DNA from: Tubiluchus corallicola
Lineage: Eukaryota; Priapulida; Priapulimorpha; Priapulimorphida; Tubiluchidae
Length of the DNA: 64,000 nucleotides
Assembly: GCA_030141605.1 (NCBI GenBank)
Contig: JAQGDQ010000225.1
Coordinates: forward strand, 298,064-362,063
Direction of reading: 5' to 3'
The stretch's first letter is position 1, and each line of letters begins with the position of its first letter. A model generated the notes under the pieces. That model did not search any database. It was not told where the DNA came from and saw only the letters and a program-made list of their open reading frames with translations. The position numbers and the translations under genes were made by a program. Shown here in pieces: positions 1-11,565 of this stretch.

Positions 1-2094
1 ACACAGCAGACTCTATTACTGATCACGGTATTTCCACTGTACCCAATGGCCTGCTGTGCACGTTTGACCATCATTTTTACACGTGCTCCAGTGTTTGTTT
101 ATTATTTGCAACACTTTAAAGACACAGAAATATAGTTTGAAATAGATGTTGTCGTGCAAATCAAACACCTCAACACAAATCACCATTCTTTGTGCAACAA
201 AATTAATAATGCAAACTTCAGTCAGTTTCACGTCAGTCTGATGGTTTGACTTTTTAGCTGCTCCGCATTTACCATGGATTTTCAAAGTTATATAATATCA
301 AAGCATAATAGTTTCCTAGACTGAAGTAAAAAACTTAATCAATTTCATTAAAAGCTAAATGCAGTTTACGCATATCATGATGTACTCCTTTTTTGTGTCA
401 ACTTGCCAATGCACTTAAAGGAAAATAAGCTGCTTTTCTGGATTCTATCCCATTTTGAATTACAGTAAAAAATATACATTTCATCACCGATAATAATGCT
501 AAAATGTTTCTGATATTACAAATTGGCTTAGGCACTTAGTTAACAGGCAGTGAGCACAGTTAGCGATGATGTCTCAACTGAACACAATTTTCAACCAGCA
601 AAAGTAATTGGGTGGGGGGGGGTGATGCATGTGTTTACAAAAGTAAAAATTGAAATACAATGCAGCAATGACTATAATTTACACTAACTGGGATGCTGGT
701 GCCGGGTTCATCTAACCAGCGAATGGTGAAATGCAAAAAACTAAGGAACATGAAATTAAACTTCCGTGGAAATGATTTGTTCGTGTAAATCATTCTTGAA
801 GAAACAAATATTTTTCTTTTCAATACTTTATACATTCGATCATTTGAGCTACAGTTTAAGGTTGGATTCGGATTTTGTTTAATGCTTTCTGTAAAACTAT
901 GCATTAGTCCAACAATCACCAGATCCTGCTATATTAGAAGCTTGTCAGCATAACATCAGGTAATTAGAAATCAGGATTTGATATGTGAAACTCGTGGGAG
1001 AGTGACAAATTGTTGTCATGGAAGTTCTGAGGAGAATAATAGGAGAGTTATTTTCTAGAAGTGGTAAAATATTACAAAATGTATAAGATTATCTACATTA
1101 TTAGGAAGTGTTCAGACTTAGTATACACTACAAGCTACATAAGTCAGTATGCCATTTACATTTTTGATATTTTTTAACCAAATAAAGCAATATATTTGCA
1201 AACTGGATGAACTAAAACCTTGGAGAATTCTTTTAGTTAAATTAGATGAAAATCTGAAAAGAACTACTACACTAGTAGTCTTTTTTATCTTCACTACCTT
1301 CTTCAAAGCACTCCTGCTAATGATTAACACATGTATTTTCAACACCAGCAAGCTTTTCCAGTCAAATGTTTGCACAACAATCTCTAATTGTTATTTGGAA
1401 TTCATGAAGGACGATTGAAGGTGTCTTGGCCTTTTCGTATATAAGCGTTTGCAAAGATTTGAAGGCTGTCACAAATCAAGGCGCCAAAATTTCTGTAAAA
1501 AGAGCCCCAGTGACCATTCCAATGGCAAGTCAGGCATCTTACATTGAGAAACTCTTTCACACTTCTTGTGAGTAGTGATGAAGGCCCTTTCACTGCATTG
1601 CTAACAGTGAAAACGTAGTGTGGTACGCATACTGTTCTCAATTTCTTCTATACTTTAGTTTATGATCAAAGCCCCCTTCTTGTCGGACTGACAGGCGGAT
1701 ATTTTGCATCTCGTTCTCATTCCTAACTCTACTGTCGTCACCATAACAAAGGGATTCAATTCAAAATTCAAATAAAAAGAGTTGTCAAAGACCGCTTTTG
1801 ATTGACGCCCAATTTCATCAAGACTGGATGTAAAGCTAAAAAGAAAATCAGAAATCAAAGTCAATACTGACTTTTGAGAAACCCTGTATAATAACATTTT
1901 TAAGGCATCTTAAGGTATATTACAAAAGCTTTGTTTAGTAGTTAATTAAAAACATAAACATAGTTTATGATAATAACTAGTAGATTATACCTTAGTTATA
2001 ATAGTTCATCATCTAGTTTATTTTATAATGTTTGTCTACTATTTATATAGATTTAATATATATATTATATTGTATTGTATTGTGTATTGTATTA

Positions 2095-2420
2095 TAATAT
2101 AATATAATATAATATAATATAATATAATATAATATAATATAATATAATATAATATAATATAATATAATATAATATAATATAATATAATATAATATAATAT
2201 AATATAATATAATATAATATAATATAATATAATATAATATAATATAATATAATATAATATAATATAATATAATATAATATAATATAATATAATATAATAT
2301 AATATAATATAATATAATATAACATAACATAACATAACATAACATAACATAACATAACATAACATAACATAACATAACATAACATAACATAACATAACAT
2401 AACATAACATAACATAACAT
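2095..2420. repeat. Pentanucleotide array with two pure blocks (AATAT then AACAT)
   Basis: About 45 copies of AATAT (to 2320) are followed without interruption by 20 copies of AACAT (2321-2420). The two unit types differ by one T-to-C change and do not interleave. Flanks are TGTAT-like on the left and AATATATAG on the right. Open frames across it are artefacts of a 5-bp period. Confidence 0.98.
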
Positions 2421-3409
2421 AATATATAGATTTTATAAATTGTTGACTTTATTTAAAATTACTGTGCTATGTTCAATCCCTGCTTGCAACATTTTTAATT
2501 CAACACTTTTTATTATAACACATGTTAGTATAACATAAAATATTAGTAATCAGGTCCATACTATATTACATTACAAGCAGATATCAGAATTTATTATGTA
2601 ATTCTTACTGATTTTTCAAGCTTCCGTGTGTAAATTTAGGAGTGCAATGGGCGTGCGGGCAGCAGATGTGATCGCGTTGTGAATATGGGGTAAATAAAAA
2701 AATCAAAAACATGGTTGCTGCACTAGACGAGCAAGCTTGTTGTGGCCACTTAAACTTTACACACAGGAAATTTTGCATGACTTCGCAAAGTTACATTACA
2801 AAGTCAAGTAACGCCTCTTTTTTCTTTAATCTTGCTGAGCCAATCACTCAATTTTACAAAAAACTGTGTTAGGTGAATTTTACACAGTTTTTTATGTTAA
2901 CTTTCCTTACCGTCTCGTTTTTCACTTTTTCAAGATTTTCCCGTATCGCCTGATGTTCTGCAGTTTGATAAACTGTAACGCATGTCACAGGCACACCTGC
3001 AAAAGCAACAGGTTACAATTTTTCAGCATTAAATCGACTGTGCCTGGTGCAAACTTCAACCTTCTACTACCATTTTGTTTTCTGCTTTTTTATTTTTATT
3101 TCCTTTAGTGAAGAAAACACTTTCTTCTTGGTTTCAGCATTGAAGAGATTGAAGTTAAGTTTAAGATTTGTAAAAAGCTGGAAATAAGACTATTGCATGT
3201 GCTACAAGCTACAATACACACATTTGACAAATTTGTGACAAGGTGAAATTTTTTGTAAGTTTCTGAAAAATACTCTGCAGTCCACGTTGCAAAGGTCTAA
3301 CCAATCACTAAACAACAAAACAATATAAACTAAGTATGACTTTCAAGTATAAAAAACGCCCTTTCATAAATAAGGCTTAAAAAATTCATCCTGAAATTTT
3401 ATATCACTT

Positions 3410-3535
3410 GTATTTTGTAAATTATTAAAAAATTTTTGCTCCAATTACATAAAGTCTTTCAAACACGTAAGCGTAATGCTAAGTAATATAAGTTCGTAAG
3501 GAAAGTTTTTTTGGGATATACTTTAAAATTCCTGT
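3410..3535 (+). repeat. Interspersed repeat family A, copy 1 (partial)
   Basis: Shares CAAACACGTAAGCGTAATGC, then AAGTAATATAA and GATATACTTTAAAATTCC, with a copy near 55.2 kb, and in reverse with one near 29.1 kb. It lacks the left part with the TGGTGCACACTGGG motif. No coding capacity is visible. Confidence 0.8.
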
Positions 3536-3814
3536 TCTTTCCCATTAACTGGTATTTATAATTGAACAGTTTTCTTTACTATAAAGGCAAGTTTACTAAA
3601 GTTTTTAAAAGAAGTCACAAATGAGCCTAATGATAATTGGAAAGTTGTAAACAAACTCATTGCAAATAAATTGGCAGATGATCCTAGACATAAAACAACA
3701 ATGTAATTATGCATAATCCAAGTTCGAAATCGATACAACAGTACTTCATCAGCACTTGCATTATGACAAATATAAAGAATGTTAACTTTTTACATCATGA
3801 TTCTGCTATTTTAC

Positions 3815-4009
3815 CTGAATCTTCCAATAACCGTGGTAACATTTCCATTTTGATATTGCTGCATGGGAAGAGGAGAGGTTTTGAAGATTTTTCGTCCCCC
3901 TCCTCCGCTCCTTCCTCTTTCTCTTTACTTAAGGCACCCACAATGGCCTCAGCGAGTGTCTCCGCTCGACCCGCATCTTCCCCTTGACACTTCAATCCCA
4001 GCTTGGCTT
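3815..4009 (-). CDS. UROS: UROS exon 4
   Basis: 195 nt, phase 1 in and out, acceptor CTGTTTTAG and donor GTAAAA. It encodes EAKLGLKCQGEDAGRAETLA, an acidic low-complexity insert, then PLLFPCSNIKMEMLPRLLED. The LLFPC motif matches animal UROS. It is the last UROS exon found in the window. Confidence 0.93.
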
Positions 4010-7000
4010 CTAAAACAGCAGGCAAAATAAAGACTAGGGTAGGCAGGAGCAAGCTTTTTCAATAAGTTTTCTGCCATGGGAAAATGCAGACGTAAATGAG
4101 AGAAAAAGAACGGTCCTATCCGACGTACGAAGTCTTGACACGCAAGTAAGACAAGTAGCTAACCTGTCACTTGACCATCTTTCTTCCATCAGTATATAAG
4201 TACATGACAAGGTACTCAATTAAAATTGAATAGGCAATAGTCTTAATGACCAAAAAATCCCCAACACGAGTGAGATTCGAACCCAGAGCTCTAGACAGGC
4301 AGCCAAGTATTAAGTGAAAGTGAAGGTACTGTGCCACTGTACAACATTCAGTAGCATACATAAGAACTCAGTAAATTTTTGAGTTAAAAATTTAAATTTC
4401 AACTTTACTGTTGTGTTCATGCATGAGCTGTCAAACATGTGTACTATTATATCACAGCTGAACCCATATGAACCGAGAGGTACAGCACCTGATTTTCTGC
4501 AACACACTTCCGAGATGCATGCTCTACTGCCCATTCTAACTAGCGAATGACAAAATGTATGTATCAGCGAAGAACGTGCCACGAGAACATGAATGTACCG
4601 TTCTGTAGCAATAATTCTTTCACTTAAGTCATTCTTAATAAGACAAGTTCCCTCTCAATATTTTATAAATTACATTGTTTTAAGCTATAGAAACAAAAAA
4701 TGACATGCTTGCACAGAAACACCTGTAAGACTAGGAAGCTCAAACTGAATTAAAATGAAATTTACCCTCAACCAGACCAACAAATGAGCAAAATTGCACT
4801 TGAAAGCCTGTTAACAAAAGCTACATGCTACCAAATGGCATGAATACACCATAAGGTTTTTAGTAAAAGATAAACTTGCAGTTTGAAAATGGTTCACTAA
4901 CTCACCCCCCTCCATACCTGCAATACTTTTTGTAGCCCGGCCCACAACAAAGACTGGTACTTTGTTCCAACTTTCTGTAATGTCGGCTACCTGAAAAAAT
5001 ACAAATTTCAGGATGAAGCCTGTGCACATGTGTTAAAATACATTGCTGTGCAAAACAACATTGAAAGCACATGATTAATCCAACTAATAATGAGGGAATC
5101 AAATGCTGGGATTAATTCTTCTATCATGGGAATTTTCTTGATGAAGTTCAGCGATACGTTTTGTGTTCCGACTACACTTAAACAAATACGAATTCAAACA
5201 TCAAAATCTCTTGCCCCAAACAATGGTGCATAAAAATTTCAAGAAACAAAATGTTTATAGTGTTTTTTATATTTTTCCCAGAGTTGCTTCTACATAGAGA
5301 AGTTAAAAAAAATGAAATGAAACAGAATAGAATAAAATGAACTAGCATAGAATGAAACAAGCGGTTCTTAAACACACTTTGTCTTTAGCTGCTCTTGCAA
5401 TTGCCTCGACGCTTCGTTGACTTGTGAGAACAAGACCGCTGTACGATTCCCGGGCATCCAGATGACCGACCAACTCCTCCAAGTTCACGTAGACGAAGTC
5501 AAGAACTGGAATGCTGATAGCTTTCAAGCCGTTGTTTATCAGAACCTAACAATGACAAAAAGTATGACGTTTCACTGACAGAAGTAAAAACAGAAATGAT
5601 AGAATCAATCCACATTGCTGTTTGTCCAACAGACTTTTTTCACTCATTGCAAAAAAAGGTGAAACTGCAATGCAAAAAAAAAGAATAAAGCAACAGCAAA
5701 CATGCAAATAAATAAGCAACAAGCATTAAGACATCAATAACAAACAGCAGAAAATGACTTGAAATTAAATCATTACATCACTACAAAACCAAAGTAAAAT
5801 TTATTACTAAATAAAGTTTCTAATCCTCAAAAAGGAGCATGAACGAATGCATGCCGACATAAAAACACACATATGCACGCACTTTAAACAGTTACAAAAA
5901 AAATCAGTAATTTACCACGATTGTGACAAAACCCAACAAATAAATTATCACAAAGCTCTATATAAAAATAAGCAAAGAGATGCACCTACAAACTTTTGAA
6001 GATCTGTATAGCAAACTTCGAGCGAATTTTCAGAAACAAACACAGACAAATTGATCTATAACAATTGCATACTGAACACACAACTATAGGTATCAATACA
6101 ACTAAAAACAGCATTTTACCTCATTCAAAAAAGGCTATCTAATGCCTCCATACTAGAGCATCCAAGCATGTTAAAAAACAGGTAACATTAAATAATCATG
6201 CTGTCCAATCTTCACTTCTGGCTTCACTTCACAGACACCATACCCGGGAGGTAGCATAACAATTGTTGAATTCTTAGATCAAGCTTGCTTGAAAGAAAGT
6301 AAATGTGAAAAATTGGGACACAAGTCTAGATTTGAACTAGAGGCCTCTCCCTTATAAGGCGAGTCTCGTGACTGCTCCGCTGCCCGGCCATGTCCCAACT
6401 TTTCTAAATCTCCTAATTTTCCTTTCTTTCGAACAAGTTCATTTTCAAAATTCAACAACTGCGGGTTATTCCACCGTTAGTAATAAAATTGGAATTATGA
6501 CTAAAAAGAGTTTTGGCAATTTTTCAACCAGTTGTACAAAAAATATCACCAAGACTGTGAGCCAGTTAGTGGCAGCTGCAGTTTGACTGTTGAACAAACC
6601 GTATATAAGACACTGCTTGAAAAAACACCAAGTCAACTCCACTAAAAAAAGCTTGTACTTTGGTAGTTACACAGAACTGAATTTGCTGAAATCAAAGTTA
6701 CTTTATCCTGCAATAAATGCCTTCAAATGACAGGGGCAACCAACTTCAGAAATGGAACTGGCCAGGTCTGGAGCACCTAAATTTTGGTGCAACTAGAATT
6801 TTTCTGGTAAGATTTCTGAAAACAAGCAGAATTTCCTTCACCATCACCATTTTATGATTTCAATAATTAGTTAATTTTTGCAATTTCAATAACTTCAATA
6901 AACTGAAAGGGTTCACAATTTATTTTAGATTTTATGCACAAAAGTAGGTGCTTCAAAACTGATTGTACATTTCATGACTTCTCGAACCATAGTGCCACCA

Positions 7001-7175
7001 AAATTTGACCAGTTCCATTATCAAGGATAACTTCTTTATTAAAACCTTGTCTTTTTACATGTAACTAATCAATGACTTGATGATAAAATGTTGCATAAAC
7101 GGCTTTGCAAACCTGTTCGTAGGGATCGGGACCACCATCCTCCTTTGCACTGCGCAAAAGTACGGTCGTGGTCAT
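3815..7175 (-). CDS. UROS: Uroporphyrinogen-III synthase, 5' part (4 exons; C-terminus missing)
   Basis: UROS closes hydroxymethylbilane to uroporphyrinogen III in the cytosol, the fourth step of haem synthesis. Exons in transcript order are 7113-7175, 5378-5545, 4918-4990 and 3815-4009; all have GT-AG borders and the phases agree, giving 166 codons plus one base. Diagnostic stretches seen are LLRSAKEDGGPDPYEQ at the N-terminus, IPVLDFVYVN, SGLVLTSQRSVEAI, VPVFVVGRATKSIA, ETLAEAIVGAL and KPLLFPCSNIKMEMLPRLL. They follow the order of animal UROS over about the first 150 of its roughly 265 residues. An acidic Glu/Lys-rich insert (KEKEEGAEEGDEKSS) precedes LLFPC. Exon 4 ends in phase 1 at a clear GTAAAA donor. 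No exon for the C-terminal part was recognised in 1-3814, so it probably lies outside the window. The ATG at 7175 sits where UROS proteins start. Confidence 0.93.
4262..4345 (-). repeat. tRNA-derived SINE-like fragment in UROS intron
   Basis: The minus strand contains GGGTTCGAATCTC, a good RNA polymerase III B box, preceded by a possible anticodon-arm region with CTGCCTGTCTAGAGC. No complete cloverleaf with paired acceptor stem can be drawn, so a SINE relic is favoured over a functional tRNA. Confidence 0.45.
4918..4990 (-). CDS. UROS: UROS exon 3
   Basis: 73 nt, entering in phase 0 and leaving in phase 1, acceptor TTTTTTCAG and donor GTATGG. It encodes VADITESWNKVPVFVVGRAT, the UROS 'VYVVGNAT' strand and loop. 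Confidence 0.92.
5378..5545 (-). CDS. UROS: UROS exon 2
   Basis: 56 codons, phase 0 at both ends, acceptor TTGTTAG and donor GTGTGT. It encodes VLINNGLKAISIPVLDF and SYSGLVLTSQRSVEAI, matching the 'IPVLSF' and 'GLIFTSPRAVEA' segments of animal UROS. Confidence 0.92.
6314..6397 (-). repeat. tRNA-derived SINE head in UROS intron 1
   Basis: On the minus strand TGGGACA at one end pairs with TGTCCCA at the other (7 bp). An A-box-like TGGCCGGGCAGCGG and a perfect 5-bp T-arm (TCTAG, loop TTCAAAT, CTAGA) lie between. Four extra bases separate the T-arm from the 3' acceptor strand, and the anticodon stem has a mismatch. It therefore looks like a tRNA-derived SINE head, not an active tRNA gene. Confidence 0.55.
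7113..7175 (-). CDS. UROS: UROS exon 1 (start codon)
   Basis: 21 codons from the ATG, reading MTTTVLLRSAKEDGGPDPYE plus Q, then a GT donor in phase 0. The short beta strand followed by an Asp/Pro-Tyr stretch is the usual UROS N-terminus. Confidence 0.9.
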
Positions 7176-9349
7176 GGCAGACGGCCCAGATAATTTAATC
7201 TGCAAAAAATTAATTTGTAGTTTTGATACACATTTTGAAAGCTTTCACTCAATTGCATAACTGCAAATATTGCGATGTCTTCCATACTTTGAGCTGCCTC
7301 AGAAACTAAGCAATTCTATGAATGGAAATTATTTAAAAACAAATGAAACTTTTCACCATCTCTGTCTTCAACAAACATGGTAAGCAACATCACAAGATCA
7401 AACAGAATAGAGGGGTAACTCCTACGTTAAACTATGAAAGCATGAATGCATCATATATACATTCGCGGCCATTTGTAAACAACCTCTCCTATAATTTTAG
7501 AGAAACAACCAGACACAGGCATTACCCACAGAGCTAAAAGTCTAGCCAACCACCAGTCAGCAAACCAGACACCTATTTTTAGAAAGTTCCAGAAAAGTTA
7601 ATCAGAGAGAGAGCGTAACATACCCAGCCACTGATTGGTGTTGCTCTGAATAAATATTTCTCAACTGTGGCAACAATCAGCAAACAGAGAAAAGTTACAA
7701 AGCAGGATTACTACCAAAAATATCAACTTTGCTTAGAGACTAAAAAGGCTTAGTCATGATAAAAATGACAAAAGCAGAATTTAAGTCAACGGGTTGCTAA
7801 TAAACTACCAAGAAATAAGAAATTTAAAATGAAGAAAGAAAAAGTTATAAGCCTTACAGTGGTTATTCTAAAAACAGGATAATACAGAAATGGCAAAAAT
7901 ATTTAGCTTTTAAAAAGCTAAAAGAGACAAATTGTAACTTTCTGTTTGTCCATAAATAGAAATCAGTAATAATGCAGTGTACTTTACAAGTCCAATCAAC
8001 TACAAATCTTTAAATGAGCACATGACTAAACAAATAAAAACATACAGATAGACAAACAACAAATAGATGAGTGAACAAGAGAAAAAAGACAAGAGACAAA
8101 ATGGACAAGTAAATTAATAAATATTTTAATTATAATTATATAAGTAAATTCTTCATAAAACTAAGGATGACGACTAAAAGAATTAAAACCTAATAGTGTG
8201 CATAGAAGCAGGCCTGGTATACTTTTGAAGCAATAAAGTACTTTGTTGAGAAGAAGTGATTCCAAACCTTACAGCAAAAAAGAAACAGAAACTCGCTGCC
8301 AGCAAAGTGTATATACTGATGTAACATAAAAAAGGTTCACCTTTGGCAAAAAAAGTTGGTGACGATGCACATTAAAGAATTGCCACAATGAAACATGCAA
8401 ATTCATTGGAGATTCACTACTATATAGAACTCTAAATAAGAGATGAATTGGAAATTCTATGTTGAGAACTCTCTTACAATTCAGAGAAATAACAGTTTAT
8501 GTTTATATAGTGTTTCCATGACTTAAGATTTGTATTTGTTGTACTCATATAAAAAAACACAATATTTTGGTTACATCCACTATGCAGTATGCACAGGTGA
8601 AATCAAAAATAAAAAAGCAAGAAAAATATCAGTGATACAGCTGTGACATTTTGTGCTTTTTGAAATTTTTCTTTTGTGATTTTTTGCCATTGTGTTATTA
8701 TAAAAGTGTTAAACATCTGCTTAATACCTGCTTTGAAAATATATGATTGCGAGAAACAATTTATTAAATCAGCTTAGCAAAATACTTCACTTTTAAATAT
8801 AGTAACTAAACAAATAATAAAAAATCAGAACTTTCTTAGGTTTTATACAAACATTCATTCTTTGAACTACATCTACGTGCAAAGACTAAAAATACGTACC
8901 ACAGAAGTAATAACTCCAAAACAACTAGTAACAACTAAGAAAAATTTGTGTGACTTCCCTCACAGTTGAGCAACACAGTTAGCAATGAATGGTATGGGTG
9001 TGAAGCTTCATGCAGCAGCTGCAAGTCTATCCACATGCCTCCCGGTAGGATGTAAGATGATCTGCTCTGCAAATGGGATGCTCATCCACTGGCGGAGTCT
9101 GGTGACACTGCAGTCTCAGCGTGTGTCATATGTGGTGGAGTTACGTTACAGAAATTCTGTTACAGTTACATTTTAATCTTTTACCTGAAAAAAGTAAATG
9201 TCATTATCAATGTAATTATTTTCTATAACAATGTTCATTTCCTATAATAATGTTTATTTCCTATAATAGTGTTTATTCCCTGTAATACTGCGAGACTTAT
9301 CAAAATGAAATAATTATAAACTCTACTTTCAACTACGAAAAAACGTTGT

Positions 9350-9985
9350 AGCTATGGTTGCTGTAGTCGTTGTTGCTGTTATTATTGCTGCTATAGCTGT
9401 TGTTTTTGCTGTTGTTTTGTCATCGTTGTCATTCTTGTTGAAGCTGCCACTGTACTTGTTTTCTTGTTGTTATTCTTGTTCTTTTTCTTGGTGTAGCTGT
9501 GGCTATTGTTGAGTTGCTGCTGTTTTGTTGATGTTATTGCTGATGCCACTGTTACTGCTGTCATTGCTGCCACTGTTGTTGCTGTTCTTATTTCTGCTGC
9601 TGATCTTGCTGCTGCGGTTCTTGTTGTTACTGTTACTGTTCCACTTGTTTTTGTTGTTATTGTTGTTGTTGCTGCTGCCATCATTGATACTGCTTTTGTT
9701 GTGGTTTTATTTCTTATTGTTGCACATGGTAGCTGTCACAGTCATTATTTGGTTGCTGGTGTTGATGCTGTTGGCACAGTTGCTAGTGTTATTGCTACTG
9801 TTTTTGCTGTTGCTGGTGCTGTTGTTGTTGTTGTGGTCATTGTTGTTATGGTCGTTGTTGTTGTTATTGTGGTCATTGTTATGTTCTTGTTCTTATCACT
9901 CTTGTTGGTCTATTGTGGTTTTGTTCCTGTTTTTGCTGCTGCTATTATTGTTGTAGTGTTGTTGTTGTTCTTGTTGTTGATAAGG
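9350..9985. repeat. Imperfect trinucleotide-rich block (TTG/TGC/TGT)
   Basis: On the plus strand this is a mosaic of GTT, GCT, ATT and TTG triplets. The period of three keeps several frames open, giving predicted poly-Val/Ala or poly-Leu proteins that are repeat artefacts. The interruptions suggest an old, decayed CAG/CAA-type microsatellite. Confidence 0.85.
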
Positions 9986-10271
9986 ATGTCCTTAAGCTTG
10001 AACAGTTTCCTGTGCTCCAGTTTAAAGAACAATAATCATGTTATGCTACTTGGTTGGTATGAGACTACGATGATAAGAATTTAATTTAGGTTTCCGCACC
10101 TACATTTAAGACATCATATCAAATGCATGCTACTAACACACCAAAAATTCATTTGCAGTAAATATGAAGCAAGTAAGGTAACACCGTTTATGGCTTACTA
10201 TAAGAAAACAAAGCACGCCATAAAAACCAGTAAATTATGCAGTTTTGGCATTTTGCATTTGAGCTTGTAGC

Positions 10272-10846
10272 CAATGGCGGCTCTTAGCTAAAATTAGTGA
10301 GAGTGCTGCTTCAGAAAATTTTCAGCCATTGTTTTGATATTGTGTAACACGAAACAAACATATAAAAAGAAAATTTATACATAAATTTGATAAAATCCTA
10401 AACAAAACATATTTTTTACTTACTAAAAGCCTAAAGTGTTACAGTTCAATTTAAATTAACCTAATTAATTAATTTATTAAAGCAGATTAAGTTTAGATCA
10501 ATCCATTCATTTAAAAACAAACTCCATTCATCTTGCTTTACTTTGTGTCAAAAAAGAGTAATAATTTCCCCCTTGATCGACACTGCGTGAGCGACAGTGC
10601 TCTCTCGACCCAGCGTGCAGTTTCTTATCTACGGCATGTGCGCATGGCTACATGAGCATAACAGCCAAACACCGCATTGCTGGAGCTACGAAGCTCACAG
10701 TTCTGTCATGTGCTCTGGTTCCATACAAGTATGTAAAAGTATAAAGGAAGAATTAAAGAAAGAAAGACTCATTTATATTAGTGATAATATCGAGTGAAAA
10801 TAGAGGGTGCTGCAGTTCCGCAATGCCTATGCACGAGCCGCCACTG
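10272..10846 (+). mobile_element. hAT-like non-autonomous element, copy 1, with perfect 8-bp TSD
   Basis: Termini CAATGGCGGCT and AGCCGCCACTG form 11-bp imperfect inverted repeats. The element is flanked by identical 8-bp duplications CTTGTAGC at 10264-10271 and 10847-10854. An 8-bp duplication with CA..TG short TIRs is typical of hAT transposons. No transposase frame is visible. An inverted relative lies at 26551-27008 and shares GTGAAAATAGAGGGTGCTGC and the subterminal GTGCTGCTTCAGAAA. Confidence 0.85.
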
Positions 10847-11239
10847 CTTGTAGCGTATGCCACCATTGATTTAGAAAAAAGTGACATTGATGCAACAGCC
10901 ATAAGACATGCTTTTTGCACTTCAACAGTTTCTCTCAGTTTTTTGTCTTAGAATATGGGAGACAATGGATGACTGAGGCACCTAAATAACAGCTTACAAA
11001 TAAGCCTACCACAAGTCCTTACTTACAGCTTACAGAGCAGATAGGGGTTAAGCATAAATGATCGCTTTTTATCCCTCCAATCTTCTCTGGATGTTTTACT
11101 TGTGTTAACAGATGGTGGCACTATCGATACGATCTGATAGATAGTATCATCGTGTACATGTACAAGCGATGAAGCACTATCAATTAACTTACTGTTAATT
11201 TAACCAACACCCTTGAGAATTCTGAATTATAATTTGCCT

Positions 11240-11430
11240 GTGTCTTCTGTTCAGCATTTAAGTGTTATAAGTCCAAAATGTGGTGGGATAGGATTTTTCA
11301 GCAATTACTGGAATCATTCTAGTTCTTGTTGCTAAATGCTTTCAAGTTCATAAATCATGTCATGTCTAGAAGTGCTCCAGATCACGTCAGCATAGTCTAA
11401 GACAGGCCTTCCCCTTGATTTGTAGACTGA
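11240..11430 (-). mobile_element. LINE reverse-transcriptase C-terminal relic
   Basis: The minus strand encodes GRPVLDYADVIW followed by STSRHDMIYELESI before an in-frame stop. R-P-x-L-x-Y-A-x-x-x-W followed by a Leu-Glu-x-hydrophobic segment is a conserved motif near the C-terminus of Jockey/CR1-type LINE ORF2 proteins. The segment is short and interrupted, so it is a dead fragment. Confidence 0.5.
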
Positions 11431-11504
11431 TCAACATACCAGTATCCAAATACCTGAAGTTGTGCTTTACTAAAGTCTATGTGCCTTTTGCAATATTTTA
11501 TGGA

Positions 11505-11565
11505 TGTGACTTAAGTAAGTTAGTAAGTAGGTAAGTAAGTAAGTAAGTGAGTGGATGAATAAATA
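11505..11565. repeat. GTAA-rich tetranucleotide tract
   Basis: Consecutive TAAG/GTAA units with single-base variants (GTTA, GTAG, GTGA). Simple repeat, no other feature. Confidence 0.8.

Larger units (their letters stand above)
1..3814. other. UROS distal intron or 3' flank, no exon recognised
   Basis: No supported exon was found on either strand. The stretch holds an ATAAT/AACAT satellite (2095-2420), a GGGTGGGGGGGGG run near 610, one copy of the 185-bp repeat family (3410-3535) and, at 1680-1890, a segment whose right end reads TATACAGGGTTTCTCAAAAG on the minus strand, resembling the terminus of a Tc1/mariner-like or similar DNA element. Segments 690-900 and 4480-4700 share diverged sequence in the same orientation. 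Confidence 0.5.

Noticed and set aside
1402-1641. Possible UROS C-terminal exon on the minus strand (NFGALICDSLQIFANAYIRK after a TTTTTACAG acceptor)
   Set aside because: Only the phase-2 reading is open, exon 4 leaves in phase 1, and similarity to the UROS C-terminus is no better than chance.
2039-2420. Three overlapping open frames of 107-125 codons (MLCYVMLCYV / ILYYIILYYI)
   Set aside because: Artefacts of the 5-bp satellite, which has no stop codons in three minus-strand frames.
3720-3770. Hammerhead ribozyme core (CTGATGA ... CGAA on the minus strand)
   Set aside because: The same short stem would have to serve as both stem I and stem III, and stem II does not pair.
6314-6397. Functional tRNA gene
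   Set aside because: Acceptor and T arms pair, but four extra bases separate them and the anticodon stem is imperfect; a SINE head fits better.
9506-10084. 192-codon plus-strand frame rich in Val, Ala and Leu, like a membrane protein
   Set aside because: Lies on an imperfect triplet repeat; all similar frames on both strands are also open, and no start context or splice support exists.
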